Positions 21,414-30,208 of a stretch of DNA of 64,000 nucleotides are shown here, piece by piece. A program made the translations under genes and the position numbers. Origin of the DNA: JACKAL01 sp964400355 (GTDB taxonomy: Bacteria > Bdellovibrionota > Bdellovibrionia > Bdellovibrionales > JAGQZY01); NCBI GenBank assembly GCA_964400355.1, contig CAYNTO010000002.1, positions 1-64,000 of the forward strand, written 5' to 3'. Position 1 is the stretch's first letter. Each line of letters begins with the position of its first letter. The notes below the pieces were generated by a model, which saw only the letters and a program-made list of their open reading frames with translations, was not told where the DNA came from and did no database searches.

Positions 21414-22613
21414 ATGAGTTTGCGCTTTTTACCTGTACAGCCACGAGTTGAGAATGACGTGAATCAGTGGAACGACTGGCGCTGGCAGTTTCGCAATTCT
21501 TTAAAAACCGCGGAGGATTTTGCACGCTACTTTTCGCTCTCCCCCGAGGAGCTCAGTGGATTCGAAAACCAAAAGCATATCTTTCGCGCGCAAACCACGC
21601 CGTACTATGCGTCCATTGCATCTCCAGACGCGCCTCTCGATCCAGTACGGATGATCCTGATGCCGCGAGTAGAGGAAACCACCTCACTGCACCAACAGAT
21701 GCAAGATCCACTCGGTGAGCGCAAGCCGCAGAACAATCCGGTGGAGCGTATCGTTCACAGGTACTCGGATCGTGTTTTATTTTTAGTTACGGATCTGTGT
21801 AGCGTTTATTGCCGTTACTGCACGCGCAAGCATTTTACAGCAAACGATCACGCATTCATACGCAATCGCGAGTACGAACAAGCGCTCGCTTACATTCGTT
21901 CACACGCGGGCATTCGCGAGGTCATACTCTCCGGCGGTGATCCACTGACGATCAGTGACGCGCATTTGGAGCGCGTGCTCTCCGATGTGCGCGCTATCGA
22001 TCACGTGGAGATCATTCGTATTCACACGCGCATGCCCGTTGTAGCGCCCATGCGAATCACCGATGATGTCGCGGCAATTATTAAAAGACACAAACCTGTT
22101 TATCTCATCACTCACTTTAATCATCCTAAGGAAATCACCGCTGAGGCGGCGATGGCGGTGGAAAAACTGGCCGACGCCGGAATTCCAGTGTTGAATCAAA
22201 TGGTTCTTTTAAACGGCATCAACAATCATCCCGCAATAGTACAGGCATTGTCGCGAAGGCTTTTATATTTGCGGGTAAAACCTTATTATATGTTTCAGTG
22301 TGATCCCTCTCTGGGAAGCGACCACTTGCGCACTTCCATCGATGATTCTTTGCACATTCAAAGAGAACTGTGGGGACATCTTTCGGGACTCGCCATGCCG
22401 ACGTACATTGTGGATCTCCCCAATGGAGGGGGGAAGGCGGCACTGACTCCTAACTTTCAGACTCATCATCAGGAATCAGTCCGCCGCTTTAAGGGGTGGG
22501 ATGGGGTGGAAGCCGAGTATCACAGTCCAACTCAACATCGGCTTCCCATAGATGTTGAGGCCTATTTAGAAGAATGGAATTTGCTGAAAAACTCCAAATC
22601 ATCTCCCATCTAA
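21414..22613 (+). CDS. kamA: Lysine 2,3-aminomutase family radical SAM enzyme
   Basis: A 399-residue enzyme of the KamA/EpmB family, which moves an amino group of L-lysine between carbons 2 and 3 using SAM, a [4Fe-4S] cluster and PLP. The cluster motif is C129-SVY-C133-RY-C136, SGGDPLTISD binds SAM, and the PLP lysine is in PNGGGK (near 341). The N-terminal WNDWRWQFRN and TPYYASI segments match KamA. Length is nearer KamA (about 415) than EpmB (about 340). The ATG at 21414 is chosen because similarity begins there; AGGAG lies immediately upstream. No partner gene (efp, epmA or lysine fermentation genes) is nearby. Confidence 0.85.
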   Translation: MSLRFLPVQPRVENDVNQWNDWRWQFRNSLKTAEDFARYFSLSPEELSGFENQKHIFRAQTTPYYASIASPDAPLDPVRMILMPRVEETTSLHQQMQDPLGERKPQNNPVERIVHRYSDRVLFLVTDLCSVYCRYCTRKHFTANDHAFIRNREYEQALAYIRSHAGIREVILSGGDPLTISDAHLERVLSDVRAIDHVEIIRIHTRMPVVAPMRITDDVAAIIKRHKPVYLITHFNHPKEITAEAAMAVEKLADAGIPVLNQMVLLNGINNHPAIVQALSRRLLYLRVKPYYMFQCDPSLGSDHLRTSIDDSLHIQRELWGHLSGLAMPTYIVDLPNGGGKAALTPNFQTHHQESVRRFKGWDGVEAEYHSPTQHRLPIDVEAYLEEWNLLKNSKSSPI

Positions 22614-22709
22614 AGTCTCACAAGTAAAAATAAATGAACAGGGGGAGCTCACTGAACGGTCTTTGCGGTAGACCTCGTGGCCGAGCAGAACGTTATGGGC
22701 GCTGGATGA

Positions 22710-23285
22710 TCAATTGCAACGCAATGATTTAAAAACATCTTGCAGAGTTTTTGTGGAGGTGTCGGACTTGGCGATAAAATATTTGATTTCGTAGGTGAGG
22801 TCGGCTTTTTTGCAATGAACGAGAGCGTGTAGCGTTTCGTACTTGAGTTCCGCCGGGTCACAATCGCCGTAGGTGTAGCGAGAGTTGGCGTAAACGAGAA
22901 GCGCATCTTTTATCAGTTCCGCGTTCGTCTCCATAGGTTGTGCGCGGGGTTTAAGAGCATCGGTACACACGATCTTTTCGCTGTAAGTTGCCGGATAGGG
23001 GCTCTCAAACTCTTTGTAGAAACTTCTGACGATATCAAAGGTGTTGGTCACGTAGGTGCCGTAGGCACTTCCGGAGATGGCCCGTTCAAAGACTCTTAAG
23101 CGAAAGCGCTGGTTGTCCGCGCTAAAGATCTCAATGGTTTCTGCGGCTTTATCAATTTTATAATCGAAGTCAGTGATATTTTTGCTTTCGATGTGTTTCC
23201 ACGACAAGCTCTCCATGTGTTTATTAAAACAACCGGCCAGAGTTGCAGTGACTAAAACAAAGAGAAGAGCGCTGTACGTATTCAT
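22710..23285 (-). CDS. Hypothetical lipoprotein
   Basis: A 191-residue protein with a lipoprotein signal peptide (LAGC, Cys19). The mature part is a mixed alpha/beta domain with four further Cys; no family is recognised. The start at 23285 overlaps the stop of the upstream GlsB-like gene (ATGA), so they are coupled. A longer open frame to 23519 exists, but its N-terminal part is out-of-frame noise over the upstream gene. Confidence 0.75.
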   Translation of the reverse strand: MNTYSALLFVLVTATLAGCFNKHMESLSWKHIESKNITDFDYKIDKAAETIEIFSADNQRFRLRVFERAISGSAYGTYVTNTFDIVRSFYKEFESPYPATYSEKIVCTDALKPRAQPMETNAELIKDALLVYANSRYTYGDCDPAELKYETLHALVHCKKADLTYEIKYFIAKSDTSTKTLQDVFKSLRCN

Positions 23286-23581
23286 GAGCGGGTGACCACG
23301 CGGTTGAGAAGTATAAGTACTATTGCGCCTCCAACGGAGGCCACAAAGCCGACGAGGTTCCAACCAATGCGCACATTGTAGCCCAAGTAGGTCGCTAAAA
23401 ATCCACCGAGCACAGCGCCGATGAGACCTACGCCAATGGTGCGCAACCACCCTAAATTCTCTTGACCTGGAATGATCACTTTTGCAGTCACTCCAGCAAC
23501 CAGGCCAAACAACAACCAATGAGTCACTTGCGCCACATATGGGAGGTGGTAGAGATAACGAATCCAGGCGTTGATATCCAT
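23282..23581 (-). CDS. GlsB/YeaQ/YmgE-family membrane protein
   Basis: A 99-residue protein with three hydrophobic helices and the family pattern GLVAGVTAKVIIPGQENLGWLRTI, then GLIGAVLGGFLATYLG. Members of the GlsB/YeaQ/YmgE (formerly transglycosylase-associated) family are small inner-membrane proteins linked to stress, with no proven enzymatic activity. It lies 20 bases after the helicase gene in the leftward direction and is coupled to the downstream lipoprotein. Confidence 0.8.
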   Translation of the reverse strand: MDINAWIRYLYHLPYVAQVTHWLLFGLVAGVTAKVIIPGQENLGWLRTIGVGLIGAVLGGFLATYLGYNVRIGWNLVGFVASVGGAIVLILLNRVVTRS

Positions 23582-23601
23582 ATAAAAAAGTTAGGCGAGA
23601 T

Positions 23602-25839
23602 CTAAATAAAAGTCAAATTGGCATGTTTCACGATAAACTTGCGGACAGATTTATCACGGAACATGATGGAAACTTTCATGCTATCGCCATTGCCTTCCAC
23701 GTTGTAAATTGAGCCCGCACCAAATACAGGATGGCGCACTTGTGCACCTTTGCGGTATGGGGTTGCGGAATCGCTCTCGGTGGACATGTTTTCGTAATCT
23801 GGAAAAACATTGTCGTAGGAGACGCTGGATTCTTTGCGGGAAGAGAGCGAGTACACATTCGAACCGCTGGAGCGGTTCATGAATGCTGGTCGTTTTTGAA
23901 GCATGCTGATCGATTCCAAGTGATCGGCCGGAATCTCGTCGATAAACCGGCTCGGGGGATTAAAATTTTGATCACCCCAGTGACGGCGGCTCCTCGCGTG
24001 ACTCATAAAGAGCATCTTTTCTGCGCGTGTCATACCGACGTAGCACAAGCGACGCTCTTCCTCGAGTTTGACCTCGGTGTCCTCGAGACTCTGCGCGCTC
24101 GGGAATAGGCCGTCTTCCATCCCGACCATAAACACGTAAGGGAACTCCAGACCCTTGGAAATATGTAATGTCATCATGGTGAGAGCCGGTTGATTGTCGT
24201 CTTTGGTGTCATCGGCGTCGGACATCAGAGCGGTATCGCTCAAGAACTTCTCCAAGGTCGCCTCATCGCGATGAGTTTCGATAAAGCGCAAGATTGCATT
24301 GCCGAATTCCTGCAAGTTCTCGATGCGGGATTTGGATTCCACGGTGTCGTCGTTTTCAAGCTCCGCGAGATATCCTGTTTGCTGCAACACTTCGTTAAAG
24401 AGCGAATACACATCATGGGTGGGAACCAATGCCCGCAGGCGAACCAGCAGATCTAAAAACTCAGAGAGCTTTTTCGAAGCGCGCGTGTTCACGGCGTTTT
24501 CTTTAATGGCCATTATCGCACTGGCCACCATGCTCGCACCGCGCTCCATACCGATGGCCTCAATGGCTTCAATCGAGGTTTTACCGAGTCCACGGGCGGG
24601 CACGTTGACGACGCGTTTGAAGCACACGTCGTCGGTGGGGTTGAGTAGTAAATTGAGATAGGAGGCCACATCTTTGATTTCTTTGCGATCATAGAACCGG
24701 ATTCCACCGTACATTCTATAATTGATGTCTTTGTTGCGCAGTTGTTCTTCGAGCACACGCGACTGGGCGTTGGTGCGATAAAACACGGCGATCTCATTGA
24801 GCGACCCACCGGAAGCCACAATCTGATGAACTTTGTCGGCCACAAAGCGGCCTTCTTCGTATTCGTTTTCGGTTTCGATCAGTTTTACCTTTTCTCCCAC
24901 GGAGTTGTTGGTGAAAAGTTTTTTGTCGCGGCGTTGAGTGTTGTTTTTGATCACACCATAGGCGGCTGAGAGGATGTTTTGCGTGGAGCGGTAGTTTTCC
25001 TCTAGCTTGATGAGCTTTGTGCCTGGAAAATCTTTTTCAAAATTGAGGATGTTGGAGATGTCCGCGCCACGCCACGCATAAATCGACTGATCCTCGTCGC
25101 CCACCACGCAAATATTATTGGTGTCGCGGCAAAGGGCCCGCATCAATCGGTACTGGCCCACATTGGTGTCCTGATACTCATCGACAAGTAAAAACTGAAA
25201 ATGATCGCGCATCTGTTCGCGAGCCTGTTCAAAGGTTTCCAAAATGTAAACTGTTTTAGAGATCAAATCGTTAAAATCAAAAGCGTTGGCCGCTTTGAGT
25301 TCGGCCTCGTACTCGCTGTAAATGGTATGGAATTCTTTGCTGAACAGCGAGCGTTGGCTGGCGATCTGGGTGCTTGTGAGACACTGGGATTTAGCCATAC
25401 CAATGCGTGACTGGCAAAATTTGGGCGTGATGATCTTGTCGTTGATATTGAGTTTTTTGAGTACTTTTTTAAGTACAGAGATTTGGTCGCCATCGTCGTA
25501 GATGCTAAATCCCGGTTTGTAATCGAGGAGCTGGGCATAGCGCCGCAATAATTGTACCCCTAATGAGTGAAAGGTGCTGACCCAGATTGGATAGGCGAGG
25601 TGGGGTGGCATGAGCTGCGAGACACGCTCTTTCATTTCACGTGCGGCCTTGTTGGTAAAGGTGACGGCCAAGATGCTCGCCGGAGGAAGATTTTTCTGCT
25701 CCACCAAGTAGGCGATTTTTTGAGTGAGAACGCGTGTCTTACCGGAGCCCGCGCCGGCCAAAATTAAAAGAGGGGAACCAAAGTGTAGCACGGCCTCTTT
25801 TTGCTGGGGATTGAGAGAGTCGAGAGCAGACATATCCAT
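23602..25839 (-). CDS. UvrD/PcrA-family DNA helicase
   Basis: A 745-residue superfamily 1A helicase that unwinds DNA 3' to 5' in nucleotide excision and mismatch repair and clears RecA. Motifs: N-terminal Q-motif LNPQQKEAV, Walker A GAGSGKT (32-38), TFTNKAAREMKERV, DEYQDTN (near 219), GDEDQSIYAWRGA, LEENYRST, TMMTLHISKGLEFPYVF and YVGMTRAE. The C-terminal region ends in a Tudor-like segment (GAQVRHPVFGAGSIYNVEGNG), as in PcrA. It could be called uvrD or pcrA; length and the C-terminal domain lean to PcrA. ATG at 25839 or 25833 are both possible. Confidence 0.9.
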   Translation of the reverse strand: MDMSALDSLNPQQKEAVLHFGSPLLILAGAGSGKTRVLTQKIAYLVEQKNLPPASILAVTFTNKAAREMKERVSQLMPPHLAYPIWVSTFHSLGVQLLRRYAQLLDYKPGFSIYDDGDQISVLKKVLKKLNINDKIITPKFCQSRIGMAKSQCLTSTQIASQRSLFSKEFHTIYSEYEAELKAANAFDFNDLISKTVYILETFEQAREQMRDHFQFLLVDEYQDTNVGQYRLMRALCRDTNNICVVGDEDQSIYAWRGADISNILNFEKDFPGTKLIKLEENYRSTQNILSAAYGVIKNNTQRRDKKLFTNNSVGEKVKLIETENEYEEGRFVADKVHQIVASGGSLNEIAVFYRTNAQSRVLEEQLRNKDINYRMYGGIRFYDRKEIKDVASYLNLLLNPTDDVCFKRVVNVPARGLGKTSIEAIEAIGMERGASMVASAIMAIKENAVNTRASKKLSEFLDLLVRLRALVPTHDVYSLFNEVLQQTGYLAELENDDTVESKSRIENLQEFGNAILRFIETHRDEATLEKFLSDTALMSDADDTKDDNQPALTMMTLHISKGLEFPYVFMVGMEDGLFPSAQSLEDTEVKLEEERRLCYVGMTRAEKMLFMSHARSRRHWGDQNFNPPSRFIDEIPADHLESISMLQKRPAFMNRSSGSNVYSLSSRKESSVSYDNVFPDYENMSTESDSATPYRKGAQVRHPVFGAGSIYNVEGNGDSMKVSIMFRDKSVRKFIVKHANLTFI

Positions 25840-25948
25840 AGGGCCAGAGACTCTGATAAACAGCTGAGAGTGTCAACCCTGAGTCGAGTATTTCCGAGCG
25901 AGAGGAGAGTTACGGAAATGTCCGAGAGCGAAGGTATATGCAATGCAA

Positions 25949-25998
25949 TAAAAAACGCCATGCTCGTGTCGAGGCCAAAAGGCTCGGAGTCATGGCGT
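25949..25998 (-). terminator. Terminator of the SPOR gene
   Basis: On the minus strand, ACGCCATG and CATGGCGT (25991-25998 and 25955-25962) form an 8-bp outer stem, with an inner C-G-A-G/C-T-C-G stem and a run of T following. It lies 13 bases after the SPOR gene stop. Confidence 0.7.
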
Positions 25999-26010
25999 CT
26001 TTATAAAAGG

Positions 26011-26757
26011 CTATTTTGTAAGCTTTTGTACAACTGCGTCTTTAACCACGCCTTGTTTCTTGAGACTCGCTTGGTATTCGGAAGCTTCTTTTTTTGTCTT
26101 AAAGCTACCCACACTCACGCGATACCAGTCTTGTCCATTGATGCTCACTTTAATGGGGAATGCTGGAAATCCTTTTTTCACTAAAGATTCTGACATACCC
26201 TCTGCATCGCTGAGGTTAGGATACGACGCCACTTGAACAGTGTAGTCCAAATTCAATGGTGCTTGTTTGCGAACACTCGTCGGTTGACGGTTTTCCTCGT
26301 CGACAATGGAGCCGCCCGTTTTTTCTGTTTTAGCCACATTGGCCGGAGTGGCCTTGTTCACAGCCGCTGTAGCGGCGCCGTGGCCAGAGTTTCCAGCGAC
26401 AGCAGCTTTATTTGCGGCCGGGCCAGTGCCGTGAGTACCAGTAGCGGATGCGGGAGCATCGCCCTCTTCTGTATCTGTGCCTTTTTCAGCAGCTTGCAAA
26501 GCCGCATTGGCCAGTTGTTGGATCTCCTCTTCGGAAAGGTCGCCAGTCGTTTCTTCCTTGAACTCGTCGCCTGCAAGAGCCTGGTCATGTTTTTTGTCGA
26601 TAGAATTGAGCGCGAATTGTTTATCGCTCAAACCTTTGCCAGAAATAACGCCGACACTAAAGGACAACAAAGAGATAAGTACCACGAGCATAAATACGAT
26701 GACTTTCTCGAGGCGATTCTCTTTTTTAGCTTTAGGAGCTTGTTCGTTTTTTTTCAT
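26011..26757 (-). CDS. SPOR-domain membrane protein
   Basis: A 248-residue protein: a short basic cytoplasmic start, one TM helix (about 18-40, VIVFMLVVLISLLSFSVGVI), a long low-complexity Ala/Thr/Gly linker (about 60-165) and a C-terminal SPOR domain (about 170-245, YTVQVASYPNLSDAEGMSESL ... YRVSVGSFKTKKEA). SPOR domains bind denuded peptidoglycan at division sites, as in FtsN and DedD. The topology matches DedD/FtsN-like proteins. It is divergent from the flagellar operon. GTGGGGAAT precedes the ATG at 26757. Confidence 0.8.
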   Translation of the reverse strand: MKKNEQAPKAKKENRLEKVIVFMLVVLISLLSFSVGVISGKGLSDKQFALNSIDKKHDQALAGDEFKEETTGDLSEEEIQQLANAALQAAEKGTDTEEGDAPASATGTHGTGPAANKAAVAGNSGHGAATAAVNKATPANVAKTEKTGGSIVDEENRQPTSVRKQAPLNLDYTVQVASYPNLSDAEGMSESLVKKGFPAFPIKVSINGQDWYRVSVGSFKTKKEASEYQASLKKQGVVKDAVVQKLTK

Positions 26758-27142
26758 TTTTATTCCCCACCTTTTAAATCAATAAACTCATTCACCAGCA
26801 TAGGCAGGATTGCCAAGTTCGGTCAATAGTCCTGCCCGATTTTTAGACTACGAACTCTGCGGCTTTTTGGAGCGAAAATGCAACTCGACGAAGAGCCCAG
26901 AGCCACGTACAAATCCCCGTACCCAAGTTATCTATTCGCCCCAAGGTAGAGAGTCAAATTTCTAGAGTCCAATGGCGCTCAGTCCTGTCAATAAGTCGCC
27001 AGAAACAAGGCACTGGCCTCTCCTAAAGACGGTTCAAACCCGCGCTGAGATCGATTCTGCTGTGATTTGTGCTTTACGCCCCTCCCAAAGTCTGTATGGC
27101 ACTGTGGTTGCTTCAGATGAGTGGGAAACCAATGGGGGATCT
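26758..27142. promoter_or_regulatory. Divergent intergenic region upstream of flagellar operon
   Basis: This 385-base stretch separates the SPOR gene from fliL. The open frame extending fliL upstream to 26972 is not protein-like and is judged non-coding. The stretch must contain the promoters of both the SPOR gene and the flagellar operon, but I cannot place -35/-10 or sigma-54 elements with confidence. Confidence 0.4.
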
Positions 27143-27730
27143 GTGGCTGAAGCAGCAAAAAAAATAGAAGAATCATCAAAAGAGTCGTCGGGCGCCGATG
27201 CGGGGCAGACGAAAGACCGTAAACCGTTAGTACTGATGATTCTGATCATCGTAAACTCTCTGGCCCTTTTGGGCGTGGGCGCTGGTCTCTATATGTATTC
27301 TCAAGAAACGCGCAAAGCGTTGAGCCAGCAAAACGAAATCGCCGATGCGCCGGGAGACGGCGAGCATGGCGCGGCCCACGGTGGCGGCCATGGCGAAGGT
27401 GACAAAAAGGCCAATGCCGCTAGCGACGAAGCGAAAATGGTGCCGCTGGAGAGCTTTATCATAAATCTGAACGGCAGCGAGGGCTACAAGTTCATGAAGA
27501 TTACGATGAGCTTGGAGGTGGATTCTACGGCCACTCAAGAGGAGATCCTTAAGCGTCAAGCGCAAGTGCGCGACACCATCGTTGTTCTACTCACCAGCAA
27601 AAGCTATAGCGAAGTGGCCGGCGAGAACGGCCAGCAAAAATTAAAAGACGAATTGATCGATACAGTGAATTCATTTTTGGTTAAGGGAAAGATCAAGAAA
27701 ATTTTGTTTACAGACTTCTTGTTCCAATAA
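27143..27730 (+). CDS. fliL: Flagellar basal body-associated protein FliL
   Basis: A 195-residue FliL, which surrounds the stator units and modulates motor torque. It has a cytoplasmic N-terminal part, one TM helix (near 34-53), a Gly/His-rich linker (HGAAHGGGHGEGD) and the FliL domain (VPLESFIINLNG ... YKFMKITMSLEV), ending in LFTDFLFQ. The GTG at 27143 is chosen because GGGGGA sits just upstream and it gives a normal FliL length; a start at 26972 would add 57 residues of untypical sequence. The gene begins the operon that runs to fliA, with fliM 10 bases downstream. Confidence 0.85.
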   Translation: MAEAAKKIEESSKESSGADAGQTKDRKPLVLMILIIVNSLALLGVGAGLYMYSQETRKALSQQNEIADAPGDGEHGAAHGGGHGEGDKKANAASDEAKMVPLESFIINLNGSEGYKFMKITMSLEVDSTATQEEILKRQAQVRDTIVVLLTSKSYSEVAGENGQQKLKDELIDTVNSFLVKGKIKKILFTDFLFQ

Positions 27731-27740
27731 TAGGGGTAAC

Positions 27741-28721
27741 ATGAGCCAGGTATTATCACAAAGTGAAGTGGATGCATTACTCTCGGCAGTTTCCGAGAGT
27801 GAGACGCGTACGGATTCCAACGGAAAGCGCGATGAACGCGTTGTTGTCGTTTACGATCTCACCAGCCAGGACAGGATCATTCGTGGTCGTCTCCCGCAGT
27901 TGGATGTTATCTACGAAAAATTCATGCGCGCTTTTCGCGTCACGCTCTCTTCAGCCATCCGCAAGATTGCATCCCTCAATCACTCAAGTACTGATTTTTT
28001 AAAGTTCGGTGAGTTCATCAACACGCTGCCAACGCCAACCTGTATGAGTGTTCTACGTATGGGGAATCTTCGCGGCTCCGCTCTATTCGTAATCGAAACC
28101 AAATTGGCGTACGCGCTGATAGACAGTTTCTTTGGCGGCGACGATCGTCCGTATACAAAAGTAGAAGGCAAAGATTTTACGCCGATCGAATTATCGATTG
28201 TAAAAAAGGTGGTGGAATTGGCGCTTAAAGATCTGGAAGATGCTTGGGAATCGGTCGAAGTGATTGATTGCAGTTTCGTGCGCACCGAGATCAATCCCCA
28301 GTTCGTGGGAATCGTGCCGCCAACGGATGTTGTTATTGCTTCTACGTTTGATGTGGAACTGGAAAAAGCCAGCGGTACGATGACATTGGTAATGCCGTAC
28401 GCTGCGATTGAACCGATAAAGCAAAAGCTATCTTCGGGTTTCCAAGTGGAAGCTGATCAAACTGATAAAAAAATCTGGACAAAAATTATCTCTGAGCAGT
28501 TGAGAGACATCAACGTCGATATCAAAGTGAACCTCGGCGAGAGCATGATCACCATAGAAGATCTGATGGAGCTCAAAGTGGGTGATGTAATGCCCCTTAA
28601 TCAGGATGCCAGCAAAGAGATTTCGGTAATGGTAGAGGGCGTGCCTAAATTTAAAGGCTTTTATGGTGTGAGCCACGGTTCGGTCGCCATGAAGGTGACT
28701 GAAAAGATTATTAAAAAATAG
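27741..28721 (+). CDS. fliM: Flagellar motor switch protein FliM
   Basis: A 326-residue C-ring protein that binds CheY-P and sets rotation direction. The N-terminal CheY-binding segment MSQVLSQSEVDALLSAV is intact. The middle CheC-like domain contains LRGSALFVIETKLAYALIDSFFGGDDRP, and the C-terminal SpoA domain spans about 245-320. Length is normal. It is followed by fliN 51 bases later. Confidence 0.95.
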   Translation: MSQVLSQSEVDALLSAVSESETRTDSNGKRDERVVVVYDLTSQDRIIRGRLPQLDVIYEKFMRAFRVTLSSAIRKIASLNHSSTDFLKFGEFINTLPTPTCMSVLRMGNLRGSALFVIETKLAYALIDSFFGGDDRPYTKVEGKDFTPIELSIVKKVVELALKDLEDAWESVEVIDCSFVRTEINPQFVGIVPPTDVVIASTFDVELEKASGTMTLVMPYAAIEPIKQKLSSGFQVEADQTDKKIWTKIISEQLRDINVDIKVNLGESMITIEDLMELKVGDVMPLNQDASKEISVMVEGVPKFKGFYGVSHGSVAMKVTEKIIKK

Positions 28722-28772
28722 GTTTGAAGTAATAGGTTTTGAGATTTGTAAAAATTTAAAGAGAGGTAGTTA

Positions 28773-29099
28773 ATGTCTGAAGCAGCAAAAAAAGAAGCCG
28801 ATGATAATGTGCATGAGCTTCATCAAGATAACGGCGGGTCACCCAATTTAGGCATGATCATGGATATTCCGCTCAAGCTTACGGCTGAGCTGGGAAGAAC
28901 CAAAATCATCGTCAGTGAACTATTGAACTTGGGACAAGGCAGTGTTCTTGAACTCAACAAACTTGCTGGTGAGCCGATGGAAATTTACGTAAACGACAAA
29001 TTGATCGCCAAAGGCGAAGCCGTCGTCGTGAACGATAAGTTTGGTGTGCGCCTAACGGACGTAATTTCTCCGAAAGAACGCGTGGAGCAGCTCAAATGA
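28773..29099 (+). CDS. fliN: Flagellar motor switch protein FliN
   Basis: A 108-residue C-ring component with a charged, disordered N-terminal part (about 1-30) and a SpoA domain: DIPLKLTAELGRTKI, LLNLGQGSVLELNK, EPMEIYVNDKLIAKGEAVVVNDKFGVRL. With FliM it forms the lower C-ring and helps dock export substrates. AGAGAGGTAG precedes the ATG. Its TGA overlaps the start of the fliO-like gene. Confidence 0.95.
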   Translation: MSEAAKKEADDNVHELHQDNGGSPNLGMIMDIPLKLTAELGRTKIIVSELLNLGQGSVLELNKLAGEPMEIYVNDKLIAKGEAVVVNDKFGVRLTDVISPKERVEQLK

Positions 29100-30208
29100 T
29101 GATGCTTCTACTCTCCCTATTTTCATCTTTGGCATTCGCAGCCGATGTGAATCAGCTCAACTCGGTGTCATTCGAAGAGGTCAATAAGGCCCCGACGTTG
29201 ACATTCGTTTTTGAACAGCCGGTGAGCATTGCAAATGTGGAAGCGCGATTCATTCGTCGAACAGTTGAGTGGGATCTTTCCGATACCAAACTCAAAAAAG
29301 ACAAACTGTTCATCAATGTGTCCAAGGCCGACATCAATAATGTTTATATTTCGCACAACGACGAGAACAGCGTGCGTATTCGTGTCAATATGGACAATGG
29401 AAAGATGGCGTCCAACTACCACGAGCGTATCCAGTACTCAATGGACGGCAAAAAACTCCAGTTCAAAATGGATCCGAGCATTCCATTGATTTCTAACAAT
29501 ATAAAAGAGATCAGCCGCAACTACAGCACGGGTGTGGAGCCGGTGATTGCCAATGCTAAAGCACAGGAGCACATTGCGTCTGTGAGCACGCTAAAAGTGG
29601 CCGCTGCAAAAGCGGTGGCCACGGCTGTAGCCTCCGAAGCTGCGCAGGCAGATGCCGAAAGCGCGGAACTGGAAATCGATACCAACGCACCTGAAGCCGA
29701 AATTCCACTGAGTGTGAAGAAGGCGAAAGTGACTGCGGGAGCCATGCCGTCTCTAAACCGTGTGGCAGCTGGTCTGTTTGTGATTGCGATATTGATTGTT
29801 TCCGCCCTGATGGTGACGCGCAAAATGAAATCAAAAAAAGCCGGCGCGGCATTCAATCACGATTCCATCACCGTAATCTCACAAAAATATTTGGGTCCAA
29901 AAAGAAATTTGGTTTTGATCCGTGTAACCGGAGAATATTTGCTCTTGGGCGTAACGGATCACAACATTTCGTTGATTAAAAATCTCAATGTTGTCGATGA
30001 CGAAATTCCTGAGCTCACGAACACAAAGAATTTTGGTGATGTCCTTGATAAAAAAGCGCAGGCTTCCGCGGGCTACTCTGCCGCGGGCGAAGAAAACTAC
30101 GCAGCTGCCGGCGCCGAGGACGTTGAAGACAGTTTCTCTGTGTCCTCGCTTGCCGACGTCAAAAAGATTTTCAAAAAGAAAAGATATATCGATGAAATGG
30201 ATTTCTAG
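29096..30208 (+). CDS. fliO: FliO-like protein with periplasmic N-terminal domain
   Basis: A 370-residue protein in the fliO position. It has a signal peptide (about 1-15), then a beta-rich domain of about 110 residues (SVSFEEVNKAPTLTFVFEQP ...) that looks like an AMIN domain, an Ala-rich linker and one TM helix (near 220-241, AAGLFVIAILIVSALMV). The FliO-type cytoplasmic region follows (ISQKYLGPKRNLVLIRVTGEYLLLGVT). FliO assists assembly of the FliP pore. Typical FliO is about 100-150 residues, so the exported N-terminal domain is an addition. It overlaps fliN by 4 bases and fliP by 17. The last 100 residues are low-complexity. Confidence 0.8.
   Translation: MMMLLLSLFSSLAFAADVNQLNSVSFEEVNKAPTLTFVFEQPVSIANVEARFIRRTVEWDLSDTKLKKDKLFINVSKADINNVYISHNDENSVRIRVNMDNGKMASNYHERIQYSMDGKKLQFKMDPSIPLISNNIKEISRNYSTGVEPVIANAKAQEHIASVSTLKVAAAKAVATAVASEAAQADAESAELEIDTNAPEAEIPLSVKKAKVTAGAMPSLNRVAAGLFVIAILIVSALMVTRKMKSKKAGAAFNHDSITVISQKYLGPKRNLVLIRVTGEYLLLGVTDHNISLIKNLNVVDDEIPELTNTKNFGDVLDKKAQASAGYSAAGEENYAAAGAEDVEDSFSVSSLADVKKIFKKKRYIDEMDF

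Noticed and set aside
22614..22709. Terminator between kamA and the convergent lipoprotein gene
   Set aside because: Only a 5-bp GGTCT/AGACC stem without a T-run is present.
26972..27142. Extended N-terminus of FliL
   Set aside because: The extra 57 residues are unlike FliL and a good GTG start with GGGGGA lies at 27143.
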